Of a DNA stretch of 12,391 nt, positions 6,153 to 12,391 are shown piece after piece (the first letter of the stretch is position 1; each line of letters opens with the position of its first letter). The notes below the pieces were generated by a model, which worked only from the letters and a program-made list of their open reading frames with translations, did not search any database and was not told the DNA's origin. Position numbers and translations under genes: made by a program. The stretch comes from Paracoccaceae bacterium (GTDB taxonomy: Bacteria; Pseudomonadota; Alphaproteobacteria; Rhodobacterales; Rhodobacteraceae). The stretch spans positions 1 to 12,391 of the forward strand of contig DNSZ01000098.1 in the NCBI GenBank assembly GCA_003500165.1. Direction: 5' to 3'.

Positions 6153-9100
6153 CGATGGCCACCTTTCCGAACAGGCCCGGTCCGAACCGGGCAGAGAGTT
6201 GCGCCACCGCCAGAGCATCCGCCCCGGCGGCGATATCCGCATTGCGGTCGGCCGCCGGCCAGGCCCAGCTCGGCGCGTTCACCTCGACCTCCCGCAGGGT
6301 CGTGTCGCCGGCCAGCACCCGCACGATATAGGCTTCGACCTCCTCGCCCAGCGGCACCTCGACCGAGGACCAGCTGTCGCCGTCGATGCGGGTGCGGCGG
6401 ACCCAGCGCAGCAGCCAGTCGCCACCGTCCTGCGGCGCCAGGCGCAGATGCACAGGCGCATAGGGGCGCAGCCCGATACCCGCAAAAGCGGTCACGGCAT
6501 AAAGATAGGACGGATCGTCATAGGGCCGGTCGACCGGGCCGACCCGATAGTGACGTTCGAGCCCGCGCGCCGTTTCGGGCAGCTCGATCTGAACGACATC
6601 GGACGAAAGCAGCACGAAGCGGCTGCCTGCCGGCCAGCTATCGGGCATGATCGCATCGGTGCCAAGCTGCCCGCGCAACCGCAACGACAGCTCGTAAAGG
6701 CCATCGCCGACCAGTTGCGCCTCGGCGAACTGGAACACTTCCCACCGGTCGGTCGAACCGTCCCCGATCGCGGCCGCATTGGCGCCGTTCAGCACGCTCT
6801 GCACCGAGGCCGAAGACAGGCTGCCGCCCCAAACCTGAACCCGCAGCGGCGCCCCGCGATCCCAGGTCCCGGGGGCCGCGCGGGTCAGGGCCGACTGGGT
6901 CTCGCCGATGATGGCGGGGCCGTCGACCGTGCGATTCAGGACATAGCCCGCATTCTCGCCCGAGGCATAGAGAGCCGCACCCGGCCAGGGATTGGCAGTG
7001 ACCGCGATGTGCGGGGCATGCGCCACCTCGGCCCCGGTAAGCAGCGGCAGGTCGAGGAATTGCGCAAACACCGGCAGGGCCGGGGCGACCGGCGCGATTG
7101 TCGGCGTCTCCTCGACGCTATCGACCGGCACATAGACGGCCGGTTCGACCCGGACCGCTTCGCAAATCCGCGCGCCGACCTCTTCGACCTGATCGATCCG
7201 GTAGAGCGTTCGCACCCCATCGGCGACATGGCGCACCACATCGCCGGCGCCCAGCCCCTCGGAGGGCGGCAGAACGAAACGCGCCGTGTCGCGGGCGATG
7301 CGTGCCTCGGCCAGCCAGCGTTCGGCCATGAAGCGCGCCTCGACCCTGGTCAGGGCCAGCGGCATGTCGGATTGCGAAACGCCGACCGTGGCGTCGTCGG
7401 GCATCATCGCCTCGGCGGTGTGCAGCTCGTAGGTTCCGGCGCCATCGATGTAGTTCACCCGCACCCGCCCGGCCATCTCGGCCTCGGGGCGGCGGCTTGT
7501 AGCGACCCCGGCGGCTTCGTCGGAAAGCACGGCCAGCCGCCCGGTATCGAGCTCGGCATCCGCCTGCCCGTCGCGATTGACAAAGCGCAGTCGCCCGCCG
7601 CGTTCGATTGCGTCGATGCCATGCGCCAGCAGCAGCGGCTGCAGCCGCGACCGTGCCGAAGTGACGTCGTTGACCGAGTAGCCTCGGATGACGCCATGAA
7701 GCGCCGAGACATCGTGGTCGCGGACCCCCGATGCCTCGCAGATCTCGGCGACCACATCGTCCAGGGTCTGGTTCGAAATCCGCCCGTTCAGCCAGTGGCC
7801 CCGCGCATAGTTCCCACCATCCGACCACAGATCGGTGCGCAAGGGAAACGCCGGCCAGGGGCGGGTATCCCACGCCCAGACATGCGCGCGCGACAGATCC
7901 ACCATCGGCCCGCCATAAAGCGACGAGACGGGATTGTTGGCCGGGTCGCGCCAATGCCGGTAGAAGGCTCGCAGGTATTGCAGCTGGATGAGATCGTCGC
8001 GCCGCCCATCGGAATAGCGCGGCAGGGCCGACTCCGAAGATTTCGGATCGAGAAACTTGTTGGGCTGATTGGTGGCCTTGTCGATTGCTGCGCAGCCGAA
8101 TTCGGTGAACCAGATCGGTTTGCTTTCGGGCACCCAGGGCGTGGGCGCGGCGCGCCGCACACCGGCAACGCGGTCGTGATGGTCGTTGCGCCACCAGTTC
8201 AGGATATCCTTGTAGCGAAACACCCAGGGTTCGTCATGGGCGCCGTCGCTGATCGGGCTGCGGCGCTGCAGGTCACGCGCGGTCGCGTCGGGATAGTACC
8301 AGTCATAGCCTTCGCCACCGGCCACATTGGCGGTCAGGTAATCGAGGTTGTAGATCGAGCCATGGTCGGCGTCGGCATGGTCGCTGCCGTCGCGCCAGTC
8401 CGACAGCGGCATGTAGTTGTCGATGCCGATGAAATCGATCGCGTCCTCGGCCCAGAGCGGATCGAGGTGAAAGAACACGTCGCCCGAACCGTCCTGCGGA
8501 TGATAGCCGAAATATTCGGACCAGTCGGCGGCATAGCCGATCGCGGTGTCGGGCCCCAGGATCGCGCGGACGTCGCGCGCCAGCTGGACCAGCAGCGCGA
8601 CCGTGGGAAAGCTGTTGTCTGCCCCGCGAATCTGGGTCAGCGCGCGCATCTCGGAGCCGATGCAGAACGCATCGACCCCACCGGCCGCGGCGCACAAATG
8701 CGCCTGATGCAGGACAAATCGGCGAAAGGACCATTCGGCGGGCCCGGTATAGTCGATGCCCAAGAGCCGCTGCGGGGGGGCACTGGGCGTCCCGCCAAAC
8801 GCGCTCACGATTGTCCAGAAGATATCGTTATACGAACTCTGGTCGAGCGCACCGTAGACGGGTTCGAAATCGTCGATCCCGGCCGCACCGAAAAACGCTG
8901 CCACCTCGGCCGCAGCCGCCGCTGTGCCGTCCGTGCTGCCCACCTGGCCCGGGGCCTTTGCCGTCGTGATCCGGCCGCGCCAGGGATGTGCTTCCTGGTC
9001 GTTCGCGTCGCTCCAGGGATCGGGCCGCCCATTGCCTGGCGGCACATCCATCAGGATGAACGGGTAGTACACCACGCGCTTGCCCGCGTCGCGCAGGGCG

Positions 9101-10161
9101 CGGATCGCCTCGATCACCGCTCGATCGCTGGGCGTCCCGCCATAGCTGGGCCGACCGTCCTCGCGGCTGACTTCGGCCGCTGATGCTCGCCGAAGCCCCG
9201 AAACCTGCCAAGGCATGCCGCGCTCTTGCCGGTCGCGGCGTTCCACCTTGGGTTCGATCCGGCAGTGCTCGCAGCGCAGATCGTCACCGAACCAGCTGAC
9301 GACCAACACGACCGAGTTGCAATTCGGCACCTCTTCGCCCAGCGCCTCGAGCGACGCCTCGAAATCGGTCAGGCCCCGCAGACTGTTCACATTGGCCGGC
9401 TCGGCCGCGCCCGGGCCCGTGCGATAGTGAACCGGGGTGGTGGCCAGGGCGAATTCGCCGGTCCCCGGGATCAGCGCGACGCCCTCGATCAGTTCGGCCG
9501 GGCGGCCCGGTGCGGTGGGTTCCGCGGGACGCGCCGCGCGCATCAGCTCAAAGCTCAATTGTGGCACGCGATTGCCGAACGCGGCCAGTTCCAGATCCTC
9601 GAACACCGCATAGGCGATGCCGCGATAGGCCGGTGCGTTGCCCGCACCCTCCACCGCCTCGATCTTCGGGTCGGGCAGTTGCGCCTCGTCGCCGGGATAG
9701 AACCGCATCGTGACGGCACTCAGATCAAGCTCCATGCCATCGGCCCAGACCCGCCCGATGCGCGTTGTCGGGCCTTGCCCCAGCGCCACCGCCAGGCTGA
9801 CCGAATAGCTGTAGGTGGTCACCTGCGGTGCACTGCCCCCACGGCCGCCCTTGCCACCGCCACCGCCGGAGGTGGTTTTCGTCTCCTTGAATCGCGTGGC
9901 CCAGATCACCTGGCCACCCACCCGCATCCGGCCCCAGACCTGCGCAACCGGGCTGCCCTCGCTTGCGCCGGTCAGGCGAAACCGCTCGATCCGACCGGTT
10001 TCGACCGCTGCGGCGCCCTCGCCCAGCAGGCGCTGATCGAGGGCCTGACCGATGGTCGCGCCGATGGCGCGCCCGATCACGGCCATGGGAATGCCAAAGG
10101 CAACGCCGCCAATGGCGCCCCCGGCCGCGGCCCCTGCGGCCGCCAGAACGATCGTCGCCAT
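6145..10161 (-). CDS. g15: GTA tail-tip protein g15 ('megatron', TIM-barrel and phage-tail domains)
   Basis: 1338-residue protein, the largest here, matching RcGTA g15 (formerly 'host specificity protein'). It builds the baseplate tip that contacts the recipient envelope. In order: a Gly/Ala-rich hydrophobic N-terminus (about 3-42); a beta domain (about 55-250) interrupted by a Gly-rich linker (99-110); the GTA TIM-barrel domain (about 280-745); a Phage-tail_3-like domain (about 795-960); and a C-terminal beta region (about 1040-1338). The TIM barrel has two glutamates placed like clan GH-A glycosidase residues: E504 in FCIGSEMRAL and E687 in IWFTEFG. A C-x-x-C pair (C297, C300) lies near its start. 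AAGGGG at 10170-10175 sits 8 nt before ATG 10161, only 3 bp after the g14 stop. The frame is intact throughout, which argues for a functional gene. Confidence 0.97.
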   Translation of the reverse strand: MATIVLAAAGAAAGGAIGGVAFGIPMAVIGRAIGATIGQALDQRLLGEGAAAVETGRIERFRLTGASEGSPVAQVWGRMRVGGQVIWATRFKETKTTSGGGGGKGGRGGSAPQVTTYSYSVSLAVALGQGPTTRIGRVWADGMELDLSAVTMRFYPGDEAQLPDPKIEAVEGAGNAPAYRGIAYAVFEDLELAAFGNRVPQLSFELMRAARPAEPTAPGRPAELIEGVALIPGTGEFALATTPVHYRTGPGAAEPANVNSLRGLTDFEASLEALGEEVPNCNSVVLVVSWFGDDLRCEHCRIEPKVERRDRQERGMPWQVSGLRRASAAEVSREDGRPSYGGTPSDRAVIEAIRALRDAGKRVVYYPFILMDVPPGNGRPDPWSDANDQEAHPWRGRITTAKAPGQVGSTDGTAAAAAEVAAFFGAAGIDDFEPVYGALDQSSYNDIFWTIVSAFGGTPSAPPQRLLGIDYTGPAEWSFRRFVLHQAHLCAAAGGVDAFCIGSEMRALTQIRGADNSFPTVALLVQLARDVRAILGPDTAIGYAADWSEYFGYHPQDGSGDVFFHLDPLWAEDAIDFIGIDNYMPLSDWRDGSDHADADHGSIYNLDYLTANVAGGEGYDWYYPDATARDLQRRSPISDGAHDEPWVFRYKDILNWWRNDHHDRVAGVRRAAPTPWVPESKPIWFTEFGCAAIDKATNQPNKFLDPKSSESALPRYSDGRRDDLIQLQYLRAFYRHWRDPANNPVSSLYGGPMVDLSRAHVWAWDTRPWPAFPLRTDLWSDGGNYARGHWLNGRISNQTLDDVVAEICEASGVRDHDVSALHGVIRGYSVNDVTSARSRLQPLLLAHGIDAIERGGRLRFVNRDGQADAELDTGRLAVLSDEAAGVATSRRPEAEMAGRVRVNYIDGAGTYELHTAEAMMPDDATVGVSQSDMPLALTRVEARFMAERWLAEARIARDTARFVLPPSEGLGAGDVVRHVADGVRTLYRIDQVEEVGARICEAVRVEPAVYVPVDSVEETPTIAPVAPALPVFAQFLDLPLLTGAEVAHAPHIAVTANPWPGAALYASGENAGYVLNRTVDGPAIIGETQSALTRAAPGTWDRGAPLRVQVWGGSLSSASVQSVLNGANAAAIGDGSTDRWEVFQFAEAQLVGDGLYELSLRLRGQLGTDAIMPDSWPAGSRFVLLSSDVVQIELPETARGLERHYRVGPVDRPYDDPSYLYAVTAFAGIGLRPYAPVHLRLAPQDGGDWLLRWVRRTRIDGDSWSSVEVPLGEEVEAYIVRVLAGDTTLREVEVNAPSWAWPAADRNADIAAGADALAVAQLSARFGPGLFGKVAIDD

Positions 10162-10164
10162 GTC

Positions 10165-10608
10165 TCAGACCCCTTTTTCGGGAAACCGGAACCGCCCGAC
10201 GATCCGTCGCCGCCACGGGACGCCGAGTGCGTTTTCGATGACGCCATGCCCGCTATAAGCATGCACGAAGGTCGGCTGCGCGCCGGCTTCGGCCAGTATC
10301 CCCAGATGCTTGGCGATGCCGCGGTCGCGCATGCGGAACAGCAGCACGTCGCCGGGCGCCGGCGTGGCCCCGGCCGGGCAAAGATGGCGCAGCGCCGCGC
10401 GCGCCAGGACCTCGTCGCCGAACGGCTCCGCCCAGTCCCGCGTGTAGGGTGGAACCGCCTCGGGCTCGGCGCCGATCACCGCGCGCCAAACCCCACGCAG
10501 CAGACCCAGGCAATCGGCGCCGGCCCCCTTGGTCGACGCCTGATGAACATAAGGGGTGCCGATCCAGGATCGTGCCTCGGCCACGACACGGGTGCCGACC
10601 GCGCTCAT
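10165..10608 (-). CDS. g14: GTA g14, NlpC/P60-family cell-wall peptidase
   Basis: 147-residue cysteine peptidase of the phage NlpC/P60 type (TIGR02219-like). Family members cut peptide cross-links of peptidoglycan. In tailed particles this enzyme sits at the tail tip and opens the recipient wall for DNA entry. Catalytic residues are visible: Cys33 in GADCLGLL and His101 in AKHLGI, with His116 (in FVHAYS) the likely third residue of the triad. The N-terminal AEARSWIGTPYVHQAS (10-25) and the APGDVLLFRM segment (84-93) are typical. It has no signal peptide, as expected for a structural component packaged with the tail. Its ATG overlaps the TGA of g13 (ATGA), and GGGAG lies 9 nt upstream. In RcGTA the same enzyme lies between hub and megatron. 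Confidence 0.94.
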   Translation of the reverse strand: MSAVGTRVVAEARSWIGTPYVHQASTKGAGADCLGLLRGVWRAVIGAEPEAVPPYTRDWAEPFGDEVLARAALRHLCPAGATPAPGDVLLFRMRDRGIAKHLGILAEAGAQPTFVHAYSGHGVIENALGVPWRRRIVGRFRFPEKGV

Positions 10609-11507
10609 CGGTTCATGCTCCCGCCATCGCGCAGCGCGCTGCCCGCGGGATAGCTGGTCAGCCAGCTATCCCCGGGAATATGCGGAAACCCCCGAAAATT
10701 CGCGAAGTTTGCGAATTTATCGCGGCAGGTTACCGCCCGCTTGTCGCAGCCGGTCTCCAGCCGGACACGGTCGCCCGGCGCGATGTCCTTGCGCAGCGCC
10801 TGCCACAGCGCGACGACCCGGGTGCCGTCGGCCTCAATCCGATCGGCCTTGATCACGCCCGAAAGACCGGCAGCGGCGCCGGTCTCGACGCGCAACGTGC
10901 CGCGATCGAACCAGCGCTCGGCAAAGCCGATCGGCCCGGCAAACCGGAATGTCCGGTCATCGATCGCCACCTCCACATCGAGCGCGGTCGAAAACGAAGG
11001 GTCGGCCAGATCGACGCCGCAGCGTGCATCGCCCAGCACCGCGCCGCAGGCGTTTTGATAGACAAGGCCGGTGGGCTGGTTCAGCATCTCGGCAAGGCCG
11101 CGCAATTCGGCCTCGAACGCGCCATCGGCCCGGCGAATTTCCCCCAGCGTGCCGCGAAAGATCATGTCGCGCGCCTCGACTTCGGCCCAGTTGACGCGCC
11201 AGATCTCGATCGCCGCGCCATCGAACAGGCCGGCCAGCAGATCGGCCTCGGTCACCGCGGCATCCGAAAGCGCCCCCGCCGCCTGGCTGTTGTCGACCGC
11301 AAGCCCGGTGCCCTGTTGCAGCGCGGCTGCCGTCATCCCGCTTGCGGCACGAAAGCTGTAGCCGCCAAACGCCAGATCGCGATCGTGATCGGTAAAGCCG
11401 AACCTTGTGCCATCGCGCCGGCGCAACGCCCAGCAACGGCAGATCGTCGTCGTTCCGGTCGCCAGATGCGCCCGAAGCGCGGCGCCGTGATCGATACCGG
11501 CCGTCAT
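10605..11507 (-). CDS. g13: GTA g13, tail hub protein (DUF2163, lambda gpL-like)
   Basis: 300-residue DUF2163/TIGR02218 protein, the tail hub linking the tube to the tip. It corresponds to RcGTA g13 and phage lambda gpL. Residues 30-55 (DGTRFGFTDHDRDL onward) and 143-163 (NQPTGLVYQNACGAVLGDARC) are family hallmarks. Four cysteines in the C-terminal half, C154, C163, C254 and C261, have spacings C-x8-C and C-x6-C. As I recall, this is the arrangement of the four ligands of the gpL iron-sulfur cluster, so a similar cluster is expected. The start ATG 11507 overlaps the g12 stop as ATGA, with GGAG 8 nt upstream. A longer open frame extends 124 codons further upstream, but it is a shadow inside g12. 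Confidence 0.95.
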   Translation of the reverse strand: MTAGIDHGAALRAHLATGTTTICRCWALRRRDGTRFGFTDHDRDLAFGGYSFRAASGMTAAALQQGTGLAVDNSQAAGALSDAAVTEADLLAGLFDGAAIEIWRVNWAEVEARDMIFRGTLGEIRRADGAFEAELRGLAEMLNQPTGLVYQNACGAVLGDARCGVDLADPSFSTALDVEVAIDDRTFRFAGPIGFAERWFDRGTLRVETGAAAGLSGVIKADRIEADGTRVVALWQALRKDIAPGDRVRLETGCDKRAVTCRDKFANFANFRGFPHIPGDSWLTSYPAGSALRDGGSMNR

Positions 11508-12136
11508 ACGCGGATCTCCACGACCGGGACGCTCGGCACCTCGCCGGCGGCAAAATTGGCGACCGAGGTCTGGATGCGGTCGGTGTCGAACCGCACCGGC
11601 ACATCGAAGTCGAACCCGGCCGTGACCTCGGCACCTTCGGGTGGCGCCATTTCGAACGTCACGATGCCGGTTGTGGTATCGACCGTGAAATGGGTGCCCT
11701 CGGTCACCGCATCGCCGCCGATGCCGGCGCGCACGGTGCCGGCAACCGGCTTGGTGATCGGTCGGGTATAGTCCTGTGCGCCCGAACGATATCGCTTCAG
11801 CAACGGGTAGGCCCGGGTCGCGCCATCGCCCGTGCCGATGCGCTGGTCGCGAAAACCGGGCTCGGCCGAGGGCTTGCACGACTTGAAGTCGCTCCAGTCC
11901 TTCCAGCGGAAACCGTAAAGCTGACCGCGCCGCGCCTCGAAAAAGCCGACCAGCGTCTCGATATCGTCGAGCGAGCGCAGCCCGACCCCGGCATCATAGC
12001 GCCGGCGCGCATCCGCCCAGGGGCTGTTGCGCTCTTCAAAGCCGTTGGCAAGCGTGACGATCTCGGTCCGACGCTCGGGCCCGCCGGACGAGCCAAAGCT
12101 CAGCCGTGGTGGAAACTGGATTTCGTGAAAGCTCAT
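11504..12136 (-). CDS. g12: GTA g12, distal tail protein (DUF2460)
   Basis: 210-residue protein of the DUF2460/TIGR02217 family, the distal tail ring protein of RcGTA-type particles. It joins the last tube ring to the hub. Hallmarks seen: the N-terminal SFHEIQFPPRLSFGSSGGPE (2-21), ERRTEIVTLANGFEERNSPW (21-40), a DIETLVGFFEARRGQLYGFR segment (58-77) and KDWSDFKS (79-86). The C-terminal half is beta-rich and ends FAAGEVPSVPVVEIRV, as is common in the family. The ATG at 12136 is chosen because GAGG lies 6 nt upstream. An in-frame TTG at 12148 overlaps the g11 stop but would put that GAGG inside the coding region. The stop overlaps the g13 start by 4 bp. Confidence 0.95.
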   Translation of the reverse strand: MSFHEIQFPPRLSFGSSGGPERRTEIVTLANGFEERNSPWADARRRYDAGVGLRSLDDIETLVGFFEARRGQLYGFRWKDWSDFKSCKPSAEPGFRDQRIGTGDGATRAYPLLKRYRSGAQDYTRPITKPVAGTVRAGIGGDAVTEGTHFTVDTTTGIVTFEMAPPEGAEVTAGFDFDVPVRFDTDRIQTSVANFAAGEVPSVPVVEIRV

Positions 12137-12142
12137 GGCAGA

Positions 12143-12146
12143 CCTC
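12143..12146 (-). promoter_or_regulatory. Ribosome binding site GAGG deciding the g12 start
   Basis: GAGG on the minus strand lies 6 nt before ATG 12136, an ideal spacing. This favours the 210-residue g12 product over an upstream TTG that would add four residues. The site overlaps the last codons and stop of g11. Confidence 0.6.
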
Positions 12147-12391
12147 AACGATTGCGCGCAGCCAGCCCAAGGGCGCGATTCATCTGCAACGCGATCTGCG
12201 ACCGCGAGCGCTGGAATCCCTCGACATCGGGGGTCGTCACATTGACGGTGACCTGCACCGGGCGCCCCGCGCTTTCGCTGCGCACCCCGAGCCGGCCATC
12301 GGAACCGCGGGAAAGCGGCAGGATCGCCTCGGCGCCAGCCTCGCCCATCACGCCGATACCCTGGCGCATCGGAAACCAGGTCGGGCCGTTC
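12145..12391 (-). CDS. g11: GTA g11, tail tape-measure protein, C-terminal end only
   Basis: The frame is open from the right edge to a TGA at 12145-12147. It gives the last 81 residues of a longer protein whose start is outside the window. The visible segment FPMRQGIGVMGEAGAEAILPL, then RGSDGRLGV, is the characteristic C-terminal motif of lambda-type tape-measure proteins (the MGEAGPEAI-like motif followed by a GRLGV strand). It is followed by a Val/Thr-rich beta stretch and a helical, Arg-rich tail. An internal ATG at 12369 is not the true start, since the homologous region continues upstream. Tape-measure proteins set tail length and are thought to line the tube before DNA ejection. Only 8 bp separate it from g12. 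The assignment rests on the motif plus position upstream of g12. Confidence 0.87.
   Translation of the reverse strand, partial: NGPTWFPMRQGIGVMGEAGAEAILPLSRGSDGRLGVRSESAGRPVQVTVNVTTPDVEGFQRSRSQIALQMNRALGLAARNR

Noticed and set aside
5761..9183. A 1140-codon open frame on the plus strand
   Set aside because: It lies wholly antisense to the well-supported g15 and the start of the DUF2793 gene. The translation is a low-complexity Arg/Pro/Gly/Asp mix with no recognisable domain. Long antisense frames are expected opposite GC-rich genes with G/C third positions.
9226..11771. Plus-strand frames 9226-10653 and 10449-11771
   Set aside because: Antisense shadows of g15, g14, g13 and the 5' part of g15; no domain signatures.
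10605..11879. Upstream extension of g13 by 124 codons
   Set aside because: The extension is Arg/His-rich shadow sequence inside g12. The ATG at 11507 has an SD and the ATGA overlap typical of this operon.
1..12391. CRISPR arrays, tRNA/rRNA genes, insertion sequences, toxin-antitoxin pairs or retron-like elements
   Set aside because: I looked on both strands and saw no regularly spaced repeats, cloverleaf-like segments, transposase motifs or terminal inverted repeats. Coding density leaves little room for them.

Overview
The window is GC-rich (my estimate is mid-to-high 60s percent). All 13 genes I can support lie on the minus strand, packed tightly with stop/start overlaps. The gene content points to an alphaproteobacterium of the Rhodobacterales (Rhodobacteraceae/Paracoccaceae type). 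The main reason is the right half, which is collinear with genes 11 to 15 of the Rhodobacter capsulatus gene transfer agent (RcGTA). I cannot name the genus from sequence alone.

Right half, 12391 down to 5445 (read right to left, the direction of transcription): the C-terminus of the tail tape-measure protein (g11, cut by the window edge), the distal tail protein (g12, DUF2460), the tail hub (g13, DUF2163, with four cysteines spaced as in lambda gpL), a small NlpC/P60 cell-wall peptidase (g14), the 1338-residue tail-tip 'megatron' (g15, with a TIM-barrel domain), and a DUF2793 protein with a beta-rich C-terminus that is probably a fibre or receptor-binding protein. Adjacent genes overlap by 4-8 bp or are separated by 3-8 bp, so this is the 3' end of one polycistronic unit. 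It encodes the part of a siphovirus-like particle that touches and penetrates the recipient cell. No integrase, repressor, att site or tRNA is visible at its 3' edge, which suits a domesticated gene transfer agent better than a mobile prophage.

Left-centre, 5353 down to 453: after a 91-bp gap comes a run of ordinary chromosomal genes. They are a HAD-family hydrolase, an ornithine-cyclodeaminase/mu-crystallin-family reductase, the AFG1-type ATPase ZapE, a GFA/CENP-V zinc protein and the pseudouridine synthase RluA. All five are joined by ATGA, GTGA or 8-bp overlaps and so are probably translationally coupled. A 91-bp gap then separates them from an MltB-type lytic transglycosylase lipoprotein with a C-terminal peptidoglycan-binding domain.

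Left edge: a 203-bp AT-richer intergenic stretch, which holds a weak promoter candidate, precedes a small lipoprotein that runs off the left end. There is no gene-free stretch longer than 300 bases. The best-supported special system is the GTA tail-tip module. It is a known type of system, but its linked DUF2793 gene, the Glu pair in the g15 TIM barrel and the predicted Fe-S hub deserve a closer look. I do not see evidence for a wholly new system.
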